Assembly: GCF_029510815.1 (NCBI RefSeq)
Contig: NZ_CP120360.1
Location: 2,666,001 to 2,730,000, forward strand
Direction of reading: 5' to 3'
DNA: 64,000 nucleotides
DNA from: Janibacter sp. DB-40
Lineage (GTDB): Bacteria; Actinomycetota; Actinomycetes; Actinomycetales; Dermatophilaceae
In this document: in pieces, positions 33,163 to 41,655 of the stretch
Layout: the number at the start of each line of letters is the position of its first letter
How positions within the stretch are numbered: position 1 is the first letter of the stretch
Made by a program: the position numbers and the translations under genes
Notes under the pieces: generated by a model
The model's database searches: none
What the model saw: the letters and a program-made list of their open reading frames with translations, nothing else
Told to the model about the DNA's origin: nothing

Positions 33163-33376
33163 TGATAAAAACCCCCACCCCCAGGCAAAACCCAGGAGCA
33201 GAAGCCAATCAATAACCCAACAAAGGGCCTAAAATCCCGGCTGAGCAAGAACAACTAGCAAAAACTGCTACTTGTCTCAATCAACCAAAAGAAAATGCTC
33301 CCCAACCAAACCAACCCACACCACACGGCACAGGCCAGATCAGCCAAGGAACGAGGTATTGGCATCGATCATTTGA

Positions 33377-33396
33377 CACGCTGTTGAGTTCTCAAG
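33377..33396 (-). promoter_or_regulatory. rRNA leader antitermination-like element
   Basis: CTTGAGAACTCAACAGCGTG on the minus strand, a motif common in actinobacterial rrn leaders. A related copy (GTTGAGAACTACACAGTGG) lies in the 16S-23S spacer. Confidence 0.55.
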
Positions 33397-33457
33397 ATTC
33401 ACACGCACACCCCACACAACCCACCAACCGGCGACCTGCACAAGGGGCAACTTCTCC

Positions 33458-33487
33458 ATCTTGCCGCTGTCCATGCTTGGGCGTCAA
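33458..33487 (-). promoter_or_regulatory. Candidate rRNA promoter
   Basis: On the minus strand, TTGACG (33487-33482) and CAAGAT (33463-33458) are 18 bp apart. The -35 is strong and the -10 weak. Transcription would start near 33450, about 290 nt before 16S. Confidence 0.45.
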
Positions 33488-33727
33488 ATCCGTGACCCGC
33501 TCTCTGAGGGGCCGGACTGCTTGATCGCGCTTGGATCTTCAGCGGCGGTGACCCACCGTAGCAGCGAGGCTGTACGGCTCCAAATCCGTGTCTCCGTGGT
33601 CGCGATGACCGTGGATCCTGCGATTCGAACGAGGGGCTGTCAGTCCTGGGACCGGCCTACTTGGTGCGACCCTGCAAGGGCCACCACTTGGTGTCCGTTC
33701 CTCCCTCTCGGGCTGACAGATGAAACA

Positions 33728-34597
33728 TTAGATCACCCGTCGACCCGACGCCAAATCGCCTCTCCGGGAGTGCCCGTCCGGCCCGCGACGGGTGGGTTCC
33801 GGGACGGCCCGGGTGTCCCCGCCCGGCCTCGTCCCCCGCATCGGTGCCCACGCCCCCCGGCGAATCAGGACGGTGCGCAGGATGTCCGGCCGGTCGGTGA
33901 TGATCCCGTCCACTCCCATGTCCAACAGCTCGTCCATCAGGGCCGGTTCGTTGACCGTCCACACCACGACCCGCACACCCAGACGGTGGGCCCGTCGCAC
34001 GAGCGAGGGCGAGTGCACCGGGAGACGCCCGAGCCGGATCGGGAGGTGTGCGAAGCGTCCGGCCACGGTCACGGCCGGCGGTTGGAGGCCCACCGTCGAC
34101 GCGGAGAGGAGCGCGGCCAGGGACCGCCACCCCAGGGCGGTGCGGACGTGCGGCACCTGTGACGCCAGGAGTTGCAGCCAGCCGTCCCAGGCGCCGGCGA
34201 CGCAGACCCGCTCCGCGTAGTCCCGGCGCTGGAGGAGCCGGGCCATGGGCGCGATGGCGGCTCGTTCCTTCAGGTCGACCGTGAAGCAGGCATCCGGGAA
34301 GGCCTCCAGCGCCTCCTCGAGGGTCGGGATGCGCTCCGTACCCGCCACCCGCACGTGCGCGCGCAGCTGGTCGCTCGTGTGGGCGGAGACCCGACCTCGT
34401 CCCGTGGTGCAGCGGTCGAGCACCTCGTCGTGGAAGCAGACCAGTTCCCCGTCCGCGGTGAGCCGGACGTCGCTCTCGAGGTAACCCAGTCCGAGAGCGG
34501 TCGACATCGCGAAGGCCGCCAGGGTGTTCTCAGGAGCGATGAGGGCACCGCCACGGTGGGCGATGGCCAGTGGCTGACCCTGGATGCCGTAGCTCAT
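33728..34597 (-). CDS. Glycerophosphodiester phosphodiesterase family protein
   Basis: 289 residues. Hydrolyses glycerophosphodiesters to glycerol-3-phosphate and alcohol. The GDPD signature IAHRGGALIAPENTLAAF is at about 11-28, with ESDVRLTADGELVCFHDE (about 41-58) supplying metal ligands. No signal peptide is visible at the chosen ATG 34597; the longer frame to 34795 adds a Gly/Arg-rich stretch with no typical features. The C-terminal about 35 residues are Arg/Gly-rich. Not in an operon. Confidence 0.9.
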   Translation of the reverse strand: MSYGIQGQPLAIAHRGGALIAPENTLAAFAMSTALGLGYLESDVRLTADGELVCFHDEVLDRCTTGRGRVSAHTSDQLRAHVRVAGTERIPTLEEALEAFPDACFTVDLKERAAIAPMARLLQRRDYAERVCVAGAWDGWLQLLASQVPHVRTALGWRSLAALLSASTVGLQPPAVTVAGRFAHLPIRLGRLPVHSPSLVRRAHRLGVRVVVWTVNEPALMDELLDMGVDGIITDRPDILRTVLIRRGAWAPMRGTRPGGDTRAVPEPTRRGPDGHSRRGDLASGRRVI

Positions 34598-34842
34598 GTC
34601 TCCATGGTTGCCCCGGAGACAGCGGTTGCCCAGCCCCGCAAGTCCCATCCCGCACGGCTTCACCAGTTCTTCGCCGGGTACATCCCCACCAGCCACCCAG
34701 CGGTCACCCACACCACGCGCAGCGGCGACCGGCAGCGTCTCGTGACCCCGCTTGCCGACGTTCCCCTCGACTCGTGGGTAGGCTTGCAACTGCACAAGGC
34801 CCGGCCCGTCAGCGGCGGGTCACCGTCGCGACCAGGAGCACC

Positions 34843-35301
34843 ATGAGCAACGACAGCGCCACCAGCACCCCCGCCGAGCGAGCCGCCCACCGCGTCGTCG
34901 GGCAGCCGGCCCCTGGGGAGACCGAGCGGACCGTCGGTCAGCTCGTCGCCGACGCCTCGCACGACATCTCCTCCCTGATCCAGAACGAGATCCAGCTCGC
35001 CAAGACCGAGGTCTCCCGGGGCGTCTCCTTCGGCGGCAAGGGCGCGGCCTTCCTCGGCGTCGCGGCCTTCCTCGCCCTGCTCGGGCTGATCTTCCTCTTC
35101 CACACCCTCGCCCAGGTGATCGCCGTCTGGCTGCCGGTGTGGGCGGGCTACCTGATCGTGACGCTGGTCCTCTTCCTCATCGCAGCGGTCCTCGGTCTCC
35201 TGGGGGTCAAGGCCATGAAGAAGGCCAAGGCGAACGCGGTGCCGCAGCGGGCCATCCGCAACGCGCAGGAGTCGATGACGGCCATCAAGCCGGGCAGCTG
35301 A
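34843..35301 (+). CDS. Phage-holin-superfamily-like membrane protein (actinobacterial Holin_X type)
   Basis: 152 residues. The motif LVADASHDISSLIQNEIQLAKTEV (two stretches about 33-56) is typical of the actinobacterial putative holin/Holin_X family, followed by two long membrane helices (about 65-90 and 98-122) and a Lys-rich tail. Despite the name, members are chromosomal and of unknown role. AGGAGCACC precedes ATG 34843. No phage genes are nearby. Confidence 0.82.
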   Translation: MSNDSATSTPAERAAHRVVGQPAPGETERTVGQLVADASHDISSLIQNEIQLAKTEVSRGVSFGGKGAAFLGVAAFLALLGLIFLFHTLAQVIAVWLPVWAGYLIVTLVLFLIAAVLGLLGVKAMKKAKANAVPQRAIRNAQESMTAIKPGS

Positions 35302-36290
35302 ACCCTCCCGACGCCGCCGCGGCCCTGGTCGAGGGGCCGTGGGAGCACCGGTTCGTCTCCGCGAACGGCGCCCGGTTCCACGTCGCTGCCATGGGCAGCG
35401 GTCCCCTCGTCCTCTTCGTGCACGGCTACCCGCAGTTCTGGTGGGCATGGCGATTCCAGCTTCCCGCCGTGGCCGCGGCGGGGTATCGCGCGGTCGCGCT
35501 AGACCTACGCGGCTTCGGGGCGAGCGACAAGCCACCCACCGGGTACGACGGCCCGACGGCGTGCGACGACCTCGCCGCCGTCGTGCGCAGTCTGGGCGCG
35601 GACCGAGCCGTCTTCGTCGGCCACGGACTGGGTGCCTGGTTCACGTGGGGCATGCCGGCGCTGCATCCCGACGTGACCGCCGCCATCGCGCCGGTGGACG
35701 TACCCCATCCGGCGGTCTTCCACCGCGCGATGTGGAGGCACCCCCTCCAGTGGCGCTCCAACGGCAACCTCAGGGCGATGCAGGCCCCCTTCGCGCCCGG
35801 CCGCCAGGCCACCACGGTGGGCCGCCGTCTCCACGCCTGGTCCGGACCGGACCGTGCATGGCTGACCCCGCAGGTGGTCGCGCGGTACACGGAGGCGGTG
35901 TCCGTGCCCTTCGCCGGTCAGGCCGCCGCGGAGTACCACCGGTGGCTCTATCGCTGCCCGCTCACCCCGTCGGGTGTGCGATACCTCCACCGGGTCTCCG
36001 AGGGGATCACGGTCCCCGTCCTCCACGTCCACGGGCAGCGGGACCCGTCCTCGCTGCCGATCCTGTCCGCGGAGAGCCGTCGCCACACGAGCGGGCCGCT
36101 GCAGACCGCCGAGGTGCCGGGCGTCGGTCACTTCGTGCCCGAGGAGGCGCCGTCGCAGATGAACTCGCTCCTCGTCGACTGGCTCAGCGCCGTCCACCCC
36201 GGCCATGGAGGTACTGCCGCACGAAGCGCCACGGCAACCGCCGCCGGACGGCCTCGTCCCACGGGACATCGATCCCCGCGGCCTCGATGA
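35298..36290 (+). CDS. Alpha/beta hydrolase with apparent CTG start
   Basis: 330 residues. The fold is clear: LFVHGYPQFWWAWR (about 36-49, oxyanion region), DLRGFGASDKPPTGYDG, nucleophile elbow VGHGLGAWF in which the usual Ser/Asp is Gly-His-Gly-Leu-Gly, acid in HGQRDPS, and His in PGVGHFVPEE. The nucleophile position reads Leu, so catalysis is uncertain. No ATG, GTG or TTG occurs in frame between the holin-like stop and the conserved region. A CTG at 35298 overlaps that stop as CTGA. The tail after about residue 300 overlaps the convergent Nudix gene. Confidence 0.78.
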   Translation: MNPPDAAAALVEGPWEHRFVSANGARFHVAAMGSGPLVLFVHGYPQFWWAWRFQLPAVAAAGYRAVALDLRGFGASDKPPTGYDGPTACDDLAAVVRSLGADRAVFVGHGLGAWFTWGMPALHPDVTAAIAPVDVPHPAVFHRAMWRHPLQWRSNGNLRAMQAPFAPGRQATTVGRRLHAWSGPDRAWLTPQVVARYTEAVSVPFAGQAAAEYHRWLYRCPLTPSGVRYLHRVSEGITVPVLHVHGQRDPSSLPILSAESRRHTSGPLQTAEVPGVGHFVPEEAPSQMNSLLVDWLSAVHPGHGGTAARSATATAAGRPRPTGHRSPRPR

Positions 36291-36864
36291 GCACCGCGAG
36301 CAGCTGTGCGGTGAACCCCCAGACGAACAGGTCCGCCACGTCGAAGCCCGGCCCGACGTAACCGGACGGGCCCTTGACGGTGAATCGGTTGGCCGGTTCG
36401 ACGAGGTCCGCGACCGGCACCCACTCGACACGGGCCACCTCTCCCCTGTCGATGACGCGAAGGGGGTGCGGCTCTCGCACCCAGCCCAGCACCGGGGTCA
36501 CGGCGTTGCTGCTCGGCCCGAGCCACAGGTCGGGGAAGGAACCGATGACCTCGACCTCTGAGGGGTCCACCCCGACCTCCTCCCACGTCTCCCGCAGCGC
36601 GGCCTGGACCGCGGTCTCACCCGGATCGAGCTTGCCGCCCGGGAAGGAGACCTGGCTGGCGTGGCTGCGCAGGGTCTCCGACCGCTCCGTGAGCACCACG
36701 CGGGGCCCGGCGTCGCCGGGACCGAAGAGCATCAGGACCGCGGAGCGACGCGGCGGGTCGTCGGGCGGCTCGAAACGGGTGAACCAGTCCGGCAGGTCCG
36801 CGTGGAGGTTCACCTCGCACTCCAGCAGCCACTCGGGCGGCTCCGCCCCGGTGTGGCCGGTCAT
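36184..36864 (-). CDS. CoA-pyrophosphatase-type Nudix hydrolase
   Basis: 226 residues. The Nudix box GGKLDPGE...RETWEEVGV (about 76-98) has all the metal ligands. The preceding [12 protein letters not shown] is typical of CoA/NUDT7-8-like pyrophosphatases, which cleave CoA to phosphopantetheine and 3',5'-ADP. ATG 36864 overlaps the nth stop (ATGA). Its 3' end overlaps the alpha/beta hydrolase by 107 bp in the opposite sense. Confidence 0.9.
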   Translation of the reverse strand: MTGHTGAEPPEWLLECEVNLHADLPDWFTRFEPPDDPPRRSAVLMLFGPGDAGPRVVLTERSETLRSHASQVSFPGGKLDPGETAVQAALRETWEEVGVDPSEVEVIGSFPDLWLGPSSNAVTPVLGWVREPHPLRVIDRGEVARVEWVPVADLVEPANRFTVKGPSGYVGPGFDVADLFVWGFTAQLLAVLIEAAGIDVPWDEAVRRRLPWRFVRQYLHGRGGRR

Positions 36865-37592
36865 CCCCCCTTCGCCTCCGTGCCCGGCGCCAGCTCGAAC
36901 TTGAGGAGCTTGGCCGCCGCCACGGGGTCGGTCTCACCCACGCCGTACGAGGGACACCACCTGGCCACGGGGCAGGCACCGCACGCCGGTCGCCGGGCGT
37001 GGCAGGTCCGCCGTCCGTGGAAGATCACCACGTGGCTGAGCATCGTCCACTCCTTGCGCGGGATGAGCCGGCCGACGGCCTGCTCGACCTTGACGGGGTC
37101 CTCCTCGTCCGTCCAGCCCATGCGCCGCGACAACCGACCGAAGTGGGTGTCGACCGTGATCCCCGGGACGCCGAAGGCATTGCCGAGGACGACGTTCGCG
37201 GTCTTGCGACCGACGCCCGGAAGCGTGACCAGGTCCGCCAACCGCGGCGGGACCTGTCCGTCGTACCGCTCCACGAGGGCCGCACCCAGCGTGATCACCG
37301 AGTTGGTCTTGGCCCGGTAGAAGCCGGTCGGCCGCAGGACCTCCTCCATCTCGGTCCGGTCGGCCGACGCCAGGTCGGCCGCGGTGGGCCAGCGGGAGAA
37401 CAGGGCAGGGGTGACCCGGTTGACCGTGACGTCCGTCGTCTGCGCCGAGAGCACGGTCGCGACGAGCAGCTGCAGGGGGTTGGCGAAGTCGAGCTCGCAG
37501 TGCGCGTACGGGTACCGCTCGTGCAGGGTGCGGTACATGCGGCGAGCTCGACGGGTCAGAGCGAGTGGTGACTCGACGCGTTCGGCAGACAC
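36861..37592 (-). CDS. nth: Endonuclease III
   Basis: 243 residues. DNA glycosylase/AP lyase for oxidised pyrimidines. The HhH motif [13 protein letters not shown] (about 122-134) contains the catalytic Lys, and [10 protein letters not shown] has the catalytic Asp. The [4Fe-4S] cluster ligands are in [17 protein letters not shown] (C-x6-C-x2-C-x5-C). GTG 37592 is 6 nt after a TAGGCT box. Confidence 0.96.
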   Translation of the reverse strand: MSAERVESPLALTRRARRMYRTLHERYPYAHCELDFANPLQLLVATVLSAQTTDVTVNRVTPALFSRWPTAADLASADRTEMEEVLRPTGFYRAKTNSVITLGAALVERYDGQVPPRLADLVTLPGVGRKTANVVLGNAFGVPGITVDTHFGRLSRRMGWTDEEDPVKVEQAVGRLIPRKEWTMLSHVVIFHGRRTCHARRPACGACPVARWCPSYGVGETDPVAAAKLLKFELAPGTEAKGG

Positions 37593-37598
37593 CCTCGC

Positions 37599-37604
37599 AG
37601 CCTA
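37599..37604 (-). promoter_or_regulatory. -10 box for leaderless nth mRNA
   Basis: TAGGCT on the minus strand, 6 nt before the GTG at 37592, preceded by an ATT. Confidence 0.55.
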
Positions 37605-37675
37605 ATGGGGTGCGACCTGCGTCTTCCGGGCGACCAGACCCCACGGAAATCCCCTCGCATGGCACACTGCGCTGT

Positions 37676-38353
37676 GTGAACCTCGATGTCGTACGCCGCG
37701 CCCCGCTCTTCGCGACTCTTGACGACGCCGACGCCGCCGAGGTGATGGCGACGATGACCCCCGTGCGCATGGAGCGCGGGGACGTCCTCTTCAACGAGGG
37801 CGACCAGGGTGATCGTCTGTATGTCATCACCGAGGGCAAGATCAAGCTCGGCCGCTCCTCCACGGACGGCCGGGAGAATCTGCTGGCGATCCTCGGCCCG
37901 TCCGAGATGTTGGGAGAGCTCAGCCTCTTCGACCCCGGTCCGCGCACGGCCACGGCGACCGCCGTGGCCGAGACGCAGCTGATCGGACTCGGGCACGAGC
38001 AGCTGGTCACCCTGCTCAGCAGCCATCCCCGTATCGCGGGCACGCTGCTGGGCGCCCTCGCCCGACGCCTGCGTCGGACCAACGAGAACCTCGCCGACCT
38101 GGTCTTCACCGACGTCCCCGGTCGCGTGGCCAAGGCCCTGCTCGAGCTGAGCCAGCGCTTCGGACGTCCGGTCGAGGAGGGCGTCATGGTCGCCCACGAC
38201 CTCACCCAGGAAGAGCTCGCCCAGCTCGTCGGCGCCTCCCGCGAGACGGTCAACAAGGCCCTCGCCGACTTCGCCGGCCGTGGGTGGCTCCGCCTCGAGG
38301 CGCGCGCCGTCCTGCTCCTCGACGTCGAGCGCCTCACCCGCCGCGCCCGCTGA
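37676..38353 (+). CDS. crp: cAMP-receptor-type regulator (Crp/GlxR)
   Basis: 225 residues. Global cAMP-dependent regulator, close in pattern to M. tuberculosis Crp and C. glutamicum GlxR. The cyclic-nucleotide pocket is GELSLFDPGPRTATATA (about 80-96). The conserved TNENLADLVFTDVPGRVAKA links to the HTH in LTQEELAQLVGASRETVNKA. GTG 37676 gives the standard length; the long upstream frame overlaps the nth promoter. Divergent from nth, as in mycobacteria. Confidence 0.95.
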   Translation: MNLDVVRRAPLFATLDDADAAEVMATMTPVRMERGDVLFNEGDQGDRLYVITEGKIKLGRSSTDGRENLLAILGPSEMLGELSLFDPGPRTATATAVAETQLIGLGHEQLVTLLSSHPRIAGTLLGALARRLRRTNENLADLVFTDVPGRVAKALLELSQRFGRPVEEGVMVAHDLTQEELAQLVGASRETVNKALADFAGRGWLRLEARAVLLLDVERLTRRAR

Positions 38354-38368
38354 CCCGAGCGAGCGGGC

Positions 38369-39178
38369 TCAGGCCCCGAGGTAGGCCATCTGGGCCAGGA
38401 CCGACATCTTCGCGGCCGGCCACACCGAGTGGTCGACGTCCGCGTACACCGTCGCCACGACATCGTCGGCCGTCCGCGCACCGTCGGCGAGTGCCGCGCG
38501 GACCTGGTCGAGTCGCTCGCGCCGGTGAAGCCGGTAGAAGTCGACCATCGAGGCGGCGTCGGGGATCGTCGGTCCGTGACCGGGAAGGATCGAGGCGACC
38601 TCTCCCCCACCGGTGAGCGTCTTGATGCGCTCGAGTGAGTCGAGGTAGGCGGCCAGCTCCCCGTCGGGATGGGCGACGACGGTGGTGCCCCGTCCGAGGA
38701 CCGTGTCCCCGGTCAGCAGCGCGTTGTCGGCCGGGAGGGCGAATGAGATCGAGTCGGCGGTGTGCCCCGGGGTGGTCACGACGCGGACCTCCAGGCCCGC
38801 GGTCCGCAGCACATCGCCGTCGGACAGGTCGTCGTGCCCCTGCCCGACGGCCTGGACGGGAGCACCGGTGAGCCGCGCCAGACGAGGCGCGCCCTCGCTG
38901 TGGTCGAGGTGACCGTGCGTGAGCACAATGCGACCGACGCGCGCCCCGAGCGATGCGACGTGGTCGACCACGCGCTGCTGGTGCGCCGCCTCGTCCTCAC
39001 CGGGGTCGATGACGATCGCCTCGCTCCCGCCGGGCGGGAGCAGGACCCAGGTGTTGGTCCCGTCGAGCGTCATGGGCCCGGGGTTGCCCTGGAGGAGACA
39101 GTGCGCGTGCACCGTGATCTGACCGCCGTGCCACTCCCCGACGGGGGCGGAGGGCTCGGGAGGACGTGCCGGGCTCAC
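38369..39178 (-). CDS. MBL-fold hydrolase
   Basis: 269 residues. Metallo-beta-lactamase fold with THGHLDHSEG (about 87-96) as the HxHxDH metal motif, TPGHTADS, LLTGDTVLG and LPGHGPTI. Closest to the LACTB2/RNase-like group, but the substrate is unknown. The GTG at 39178 overlaps the upstream Nudix stop (GTGA). Last gene of a four-gene coupled operon. Confidence 0.92.
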   Translation of the reverse strand: MSPARPPEPSAPVGEWHGGQITVHAHCLLQGNPGPMTLDGTNTWVLLPPGGSEAIVIDPGEDEAAHQQRVVDHVASLGARVGRIVLTHGHLDHSEGAPRLARLTGAPVQAVGQGHDDLSDGDVLRTAGLEVRVVTTPGHTADSISFALPADNALLTGDTVLGRGTTVVAHPDGELAAYLDSLERIKTLTGGGEVASILPGHGPTIPDAASMVDFYRLHRRERLDQVRAALADGARTADDVVATVYADVDHSVWPAAKMSVLAQMAYLGA

Positions 39179-40008
39179 GGCAGGCTCGCGCGCATGGCCG
39201 GCCCGGCGTCGGAGATGACGAACTCCGGCATCACCGGCGCGATGGGAAGGTCCTGCTCCATGGCCGCCCGCACGGTGCTCACGGGGGCCAGCTGCTCCAG
39301 GCTGACGATCGTCGGGGGCATCAGCATGACGTCGCCGTCGGCGAACGCGTCGAGCAGCGCCTGCGGCCGGGTCCAGCCGGACCGGTCCGCCTCGCTGGTG
39401 TCGCCGTCGGGGTCCTGGCCCGTGGGGACGGCGGCGACGAAGAACCTCGTGTCGTAGCGTCGCGGCTCGACGACGGGCGTGATCCAGTGCGCCCGGTACC
39501 GCAGCAGGTCGCTGCGCAGGACGAGCCGACGATCCAGCAGGACCTGACCGAAACCGACCTCGCGGGCCACGAGGGCCCGACGCAGCTCCCGTGCGGCATC
39601 GAGGTCGAGCTGCGGCGGCTCACCCTCCGCGCCGGCCGGCGAGGCCAGCAGGACACCGGTCTCCTCGAAGACCTCGCGCACCGCAGCGGCGACGAGCATC
39701 CGTGCCGCGGCCTCGTCGGTGCCGAGCAGCTCCGCCCACTCCTCGACAGCCGGCCCGGCCCACGGCAGCTCGTCCTCGGCATCGCGCCGGTCGGCCGCAC
39801 CCCCGGGGAAGACGTGCATCGACGCAGCGAACTCCATCTGGGCCACGCGACGGAGCATGAAGACCTCGAGCGGGCCCTCGTCATCACGCAGCAGCATCAC
39901 GGTCGACGCCAGCCGCGGGGTGACCGGTTCGGCGGGAGTGCCGTTGCCCTCCGCCACCCCGAGCGTTCGCCGGGCGTCGACGTCGAGCAGGAAGTCCCGC
40001 TCGACCAT
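39175..40008 (-). CDS. Nudix hydrolase (large, NUDT19-like)
   Basis: 277 residues. VFMLRRVAQMEFAASMHVFPGG (about 48-69, in two stretches) and AAVREVFEETGVLL (about 109-122) form a Nudix box with a long insert, as in NUDT19-like proteins, some of which act on CoA esters. Two such genes (this and the CoA-type Nudix) lie within 4 kb. ATG 40008 overlaps the RidA stop (TGATG). Confidence 0.87.
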   Translation of the reverse strand: MVERDFLLDVDARRTLGVAEGNGTPAEPVTPRLASTVMLLRDDEGPLEVFMLRRVAQMEFAASMHVFPGGAADRRDAEDELPWAGPAVEEWAELLGTDEAAARMLVAAAVREVFEETGVLLASPAGAEGEPPQLDLDAARELRRALVAREVGFGQVLLDRRLVLRSDLLRYRAHWITPVVEPRRYDTRFFVAAVPTGQDPDGDTSEADRSGWTRPQALLDAFADGDVMLMPPTIVSLEQLAPVSTVRAAMEQDLPIAPVMPEFVISDAGPAMRASLP

Positions 40009-40472
40009 CAGTCGCGCAACCTCACGGTCACCTCGACCTCGACCGGCGAGCCGAGTGGGAGCGCCGCGACGCCCACGGCGGACCGGGCGTGCATGCCTCC
40101 TTCGCCGAAGACCTCGCCCAACAGCTCGCTGGCGCCGTTGATGACGCCGGGCTGCCCGGTGAAGTCGGGTGCGCTGGAGACGAAACCGACGACCTTGGTG
40201 ACCTGCTCGACGCGGTCGAGGTCCCCGATGGCGGACTTCACGGCGGCGAGCGCGTTGATCGCGCACGTCCTCGCGAGCTCCTTGGCCCGGTCCGGGTCGA
40301 CCTCGGCGCCGACGTGCCCGGCCTCGAGCAGCTGCCCGTCGACCATCGGCAGCTGTCCGGACGTGAGGACGTGGTTGCCGTCCACGAGGGCCGGGACGTA
40401 GGCGCCTGCCGGTGCGGCCGGTTCCGCGAGCGCGATGGACAGCTCGGCCAGGCGATCGTCGATGCGTCCCAT
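40008..40472 (-). CDS. RidA family protein
   Basis: 154 residues. Small Rid/YjgF-fold protein; canonical RidA deaminates enamine/imine intermediates. Typical segments are YVPALVDGNHVLTSGQLPM, ALAAVKSAIGDLDRVEQVTKV and GGMHARSAVGVAALP. The catalytic Arg of RidA is usually near the last segment (ARSAV). ATG 40472 overlaps the DUF4177 stop. Confidence 0.88.
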   Translation of the reverse strand: MGRIDDRLAELSIALAEPAAPAGAYVPALVDGNHVLTSGQLPMVDGQLLEAGHVGAEVDPDRAKELARTCAINALAAVKSAIGDLDRVEQVTKVVGFVSSAPDFTGQPGVINGASELLGEVFGEGGMHARSAVGVAALPLGSPVEVEVTVRLRD

Positions 40473-40630
40473 CAGGCGCCCTTGGGTCGCTTGAGGTAGG
40501 CCACCAGGTTGGTCCCGTCCGGGCCGGGGACGACCTGGACGAGCTCCCACCCGTCCTCGCCCCACTGGTCGAGGATCTGCTTGGTGGCATGGACGATGAG
40601 CGGCACTGTTGCGTACTCCCACTGGGTCAT
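40472..40630 (-). CDS. DUF4177 small protein
   Basis: 52 residues, starting MTQWEYATVPLIVH and ending LVAYLKRPKGA. The WEY start and EDGWELVQVVP are typical of DUF4177. Function unknown. The stop overlaps the RidA start, and its ATG is only 29 bp from the divergent ArsA-like gene. It heads the DUF4177-RidA-Nudix-MBL operon. Confidence 0.88.
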   Translation of the reverse strand: MTQWEYATVPLIVHATKQILDQWGEDGWELVQVVPGPDGTNLVAYLKRPKGA

Positions 40631-40646
40631 GTCGGCACCCTACTCG

Positions 40647-40652
40647 TAGGCT
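40647..40652 (+). promoter_or_regulatory. -10 box for leaderless ArsA-like mRNA
   Basis: TAGGCT ends 7 nt before GTG 40660; no ribosome site is present. Confidence 0.55.
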
Positions 40653-40659
40653 GACGGGT

Positions 40660-41655
40660 GTGGACTCCCCCTCGGACCCTCGCGTGAGGCTGCACGTCGT
40701 GACCGGCAAGGGCGGGACGGGCAAGACGACCGTCGCCGCCGCGATGGCCCTGGCCCTGACGGCTCGCGGTCAACGCGTCCTGCTCGCCGAGGTGGAGGGG
40801 CGCCAGGGGATCTCGCAGGTGCTCGACGTGGCTCCGCTCGGGTCGAGCGAGCGCCACCTCGTCAGCGACCCGTCCGGCGGAGAGCTCTTCGGCCTGTCCG
40901 TGGACGCCAAGAGCGCGCTGCTGGAGTACCTGCAGAAGTTCTACAAGCTCGGGCGGGCGGGTTCCGTGCTGGAGAAGGTCGGGGCGGTGGACTTCGCCAC
41001 GACGATCGCCCCGGGGGTCCGGGACGTGCTGCTCATCGGCAAGGTCTACGAGGCCGTCGGGCGGCAGACGAAGGGGGCCCGCAAGCGCCCCGTGTACGAC
41101 GCGGTCGTCCTCGACGCTCCGCCCACGGGACGGATCGGCCGGTTCCTCGCGGTCAACCAGGAGGTCTCCGAGGTCGCCCGGATGGGGCCCATCCACAACC
41201 AGGCCGAGTCGATCACCCGCGTCCTGCAGAGCCCGGCCACGTCGGTGCACGTGGTGACCCTCCTGGAGGAGATGCCGGTCCAGGAGACGAGTGACGCCAT
41301 CGCCGAGCTCGGTGGCCTCTCCCTGCGGGTGGGGTCGGTCATCGCCAACGGCGTCCGCCAGCGGCTCGTCGCGGACGAGCACGCCGCCACGGTCGCGGAC
41401 CAGTCGCCGGAGGTGAGGGACGTGGTGAGCGAGGCCCTCGGCGTCGTCGACATCAAGGCCGGACCGGCGATGGTCTCCGGACTGCTCCGCGAGGGCGCCG
41501 ACCACGTGATGCGGGCCCGGCTGCAGCTCGAGCAACAACAGGTGCTGGCCCGGCTCCCCGTCCCCGTCCGCACGCTGCCGCACCTGGCCGACGGCGTGGA
41601 GTCGGGGGACCTGCGGGTGCTCGCCGGAACCCTCGCCGAGCAGGGAGGCGTGTGA
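40660..41655 (+). CDS. ArsA/Get3-like ATPase, first of a pair
   Basis: 331 residues. Anion-transport-ATPase-family P-loop protein. The deviant Walker A is TGKGGTGKTT (about 15-24), and switch II reads VLDAPPTGRIGRFL. The tandem arrangement with a second ArsA-like gene is conserved in actinobacteria (Rv3679/Rv3680 in M. tuberculosis, where the pair is linked to metabolite tolerance). No arsenic genes are near. GTG 40660 is leaderless. Confidence 0.9.
   Translation: MDSPSDPRVRLHVVTGKGGTGKTTVAAAMALALTARGQRVLLAEVEGRQGISQVLDVAPLGSSERHLVSDPSGGELFGLSVDAKSALLEYLQKFYKLGRAGSVLEKVGAVDFATTIAPGVRDVLLIGKVYEAVGRQTKGARKRPVYDAVVLDAPPTGRIGRFLAVNQEVSEVARMGPIHNQAESITRVLQSPATSVHVVTLLEEMPVQETSDAIAELGGLSLRVGSVIANGVRQRLVADEHAATVADQSPEVRDVVSEALGVVDIKAGPAMVSGLLREGADHVMRARLQLEQQQVLARLPVPVRTLPHLADGVESGDLRVLAGTLAEQGGV

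Larger units (their letters stand above)
33163..33727 (-). other. rRNA leader and promoter region
   Basis: 565 bp without a gene. From 33163 to about 33445 it is A/C-rich on the plus strand and would be the transcribed leader. It carries a conserved TTGAGAACTCAACAGCGTG element and a promoter candidate. From about 33500 to 33727 I see nothing definite. Confidence 0.7.

Noticed and set aside
34843..35301. Holin-like gene as evidence for a prophage
   Set aside because: The family is a common chromosomal actinobacterial membrane protein, and no phage genes flank it.
37565..37675. A 37-residue longer start for the Crp regulator
   Set aside because: It would overlap the nth start and promoter; the GTG at 37676 gives the length conserved in Crp/GlxR.
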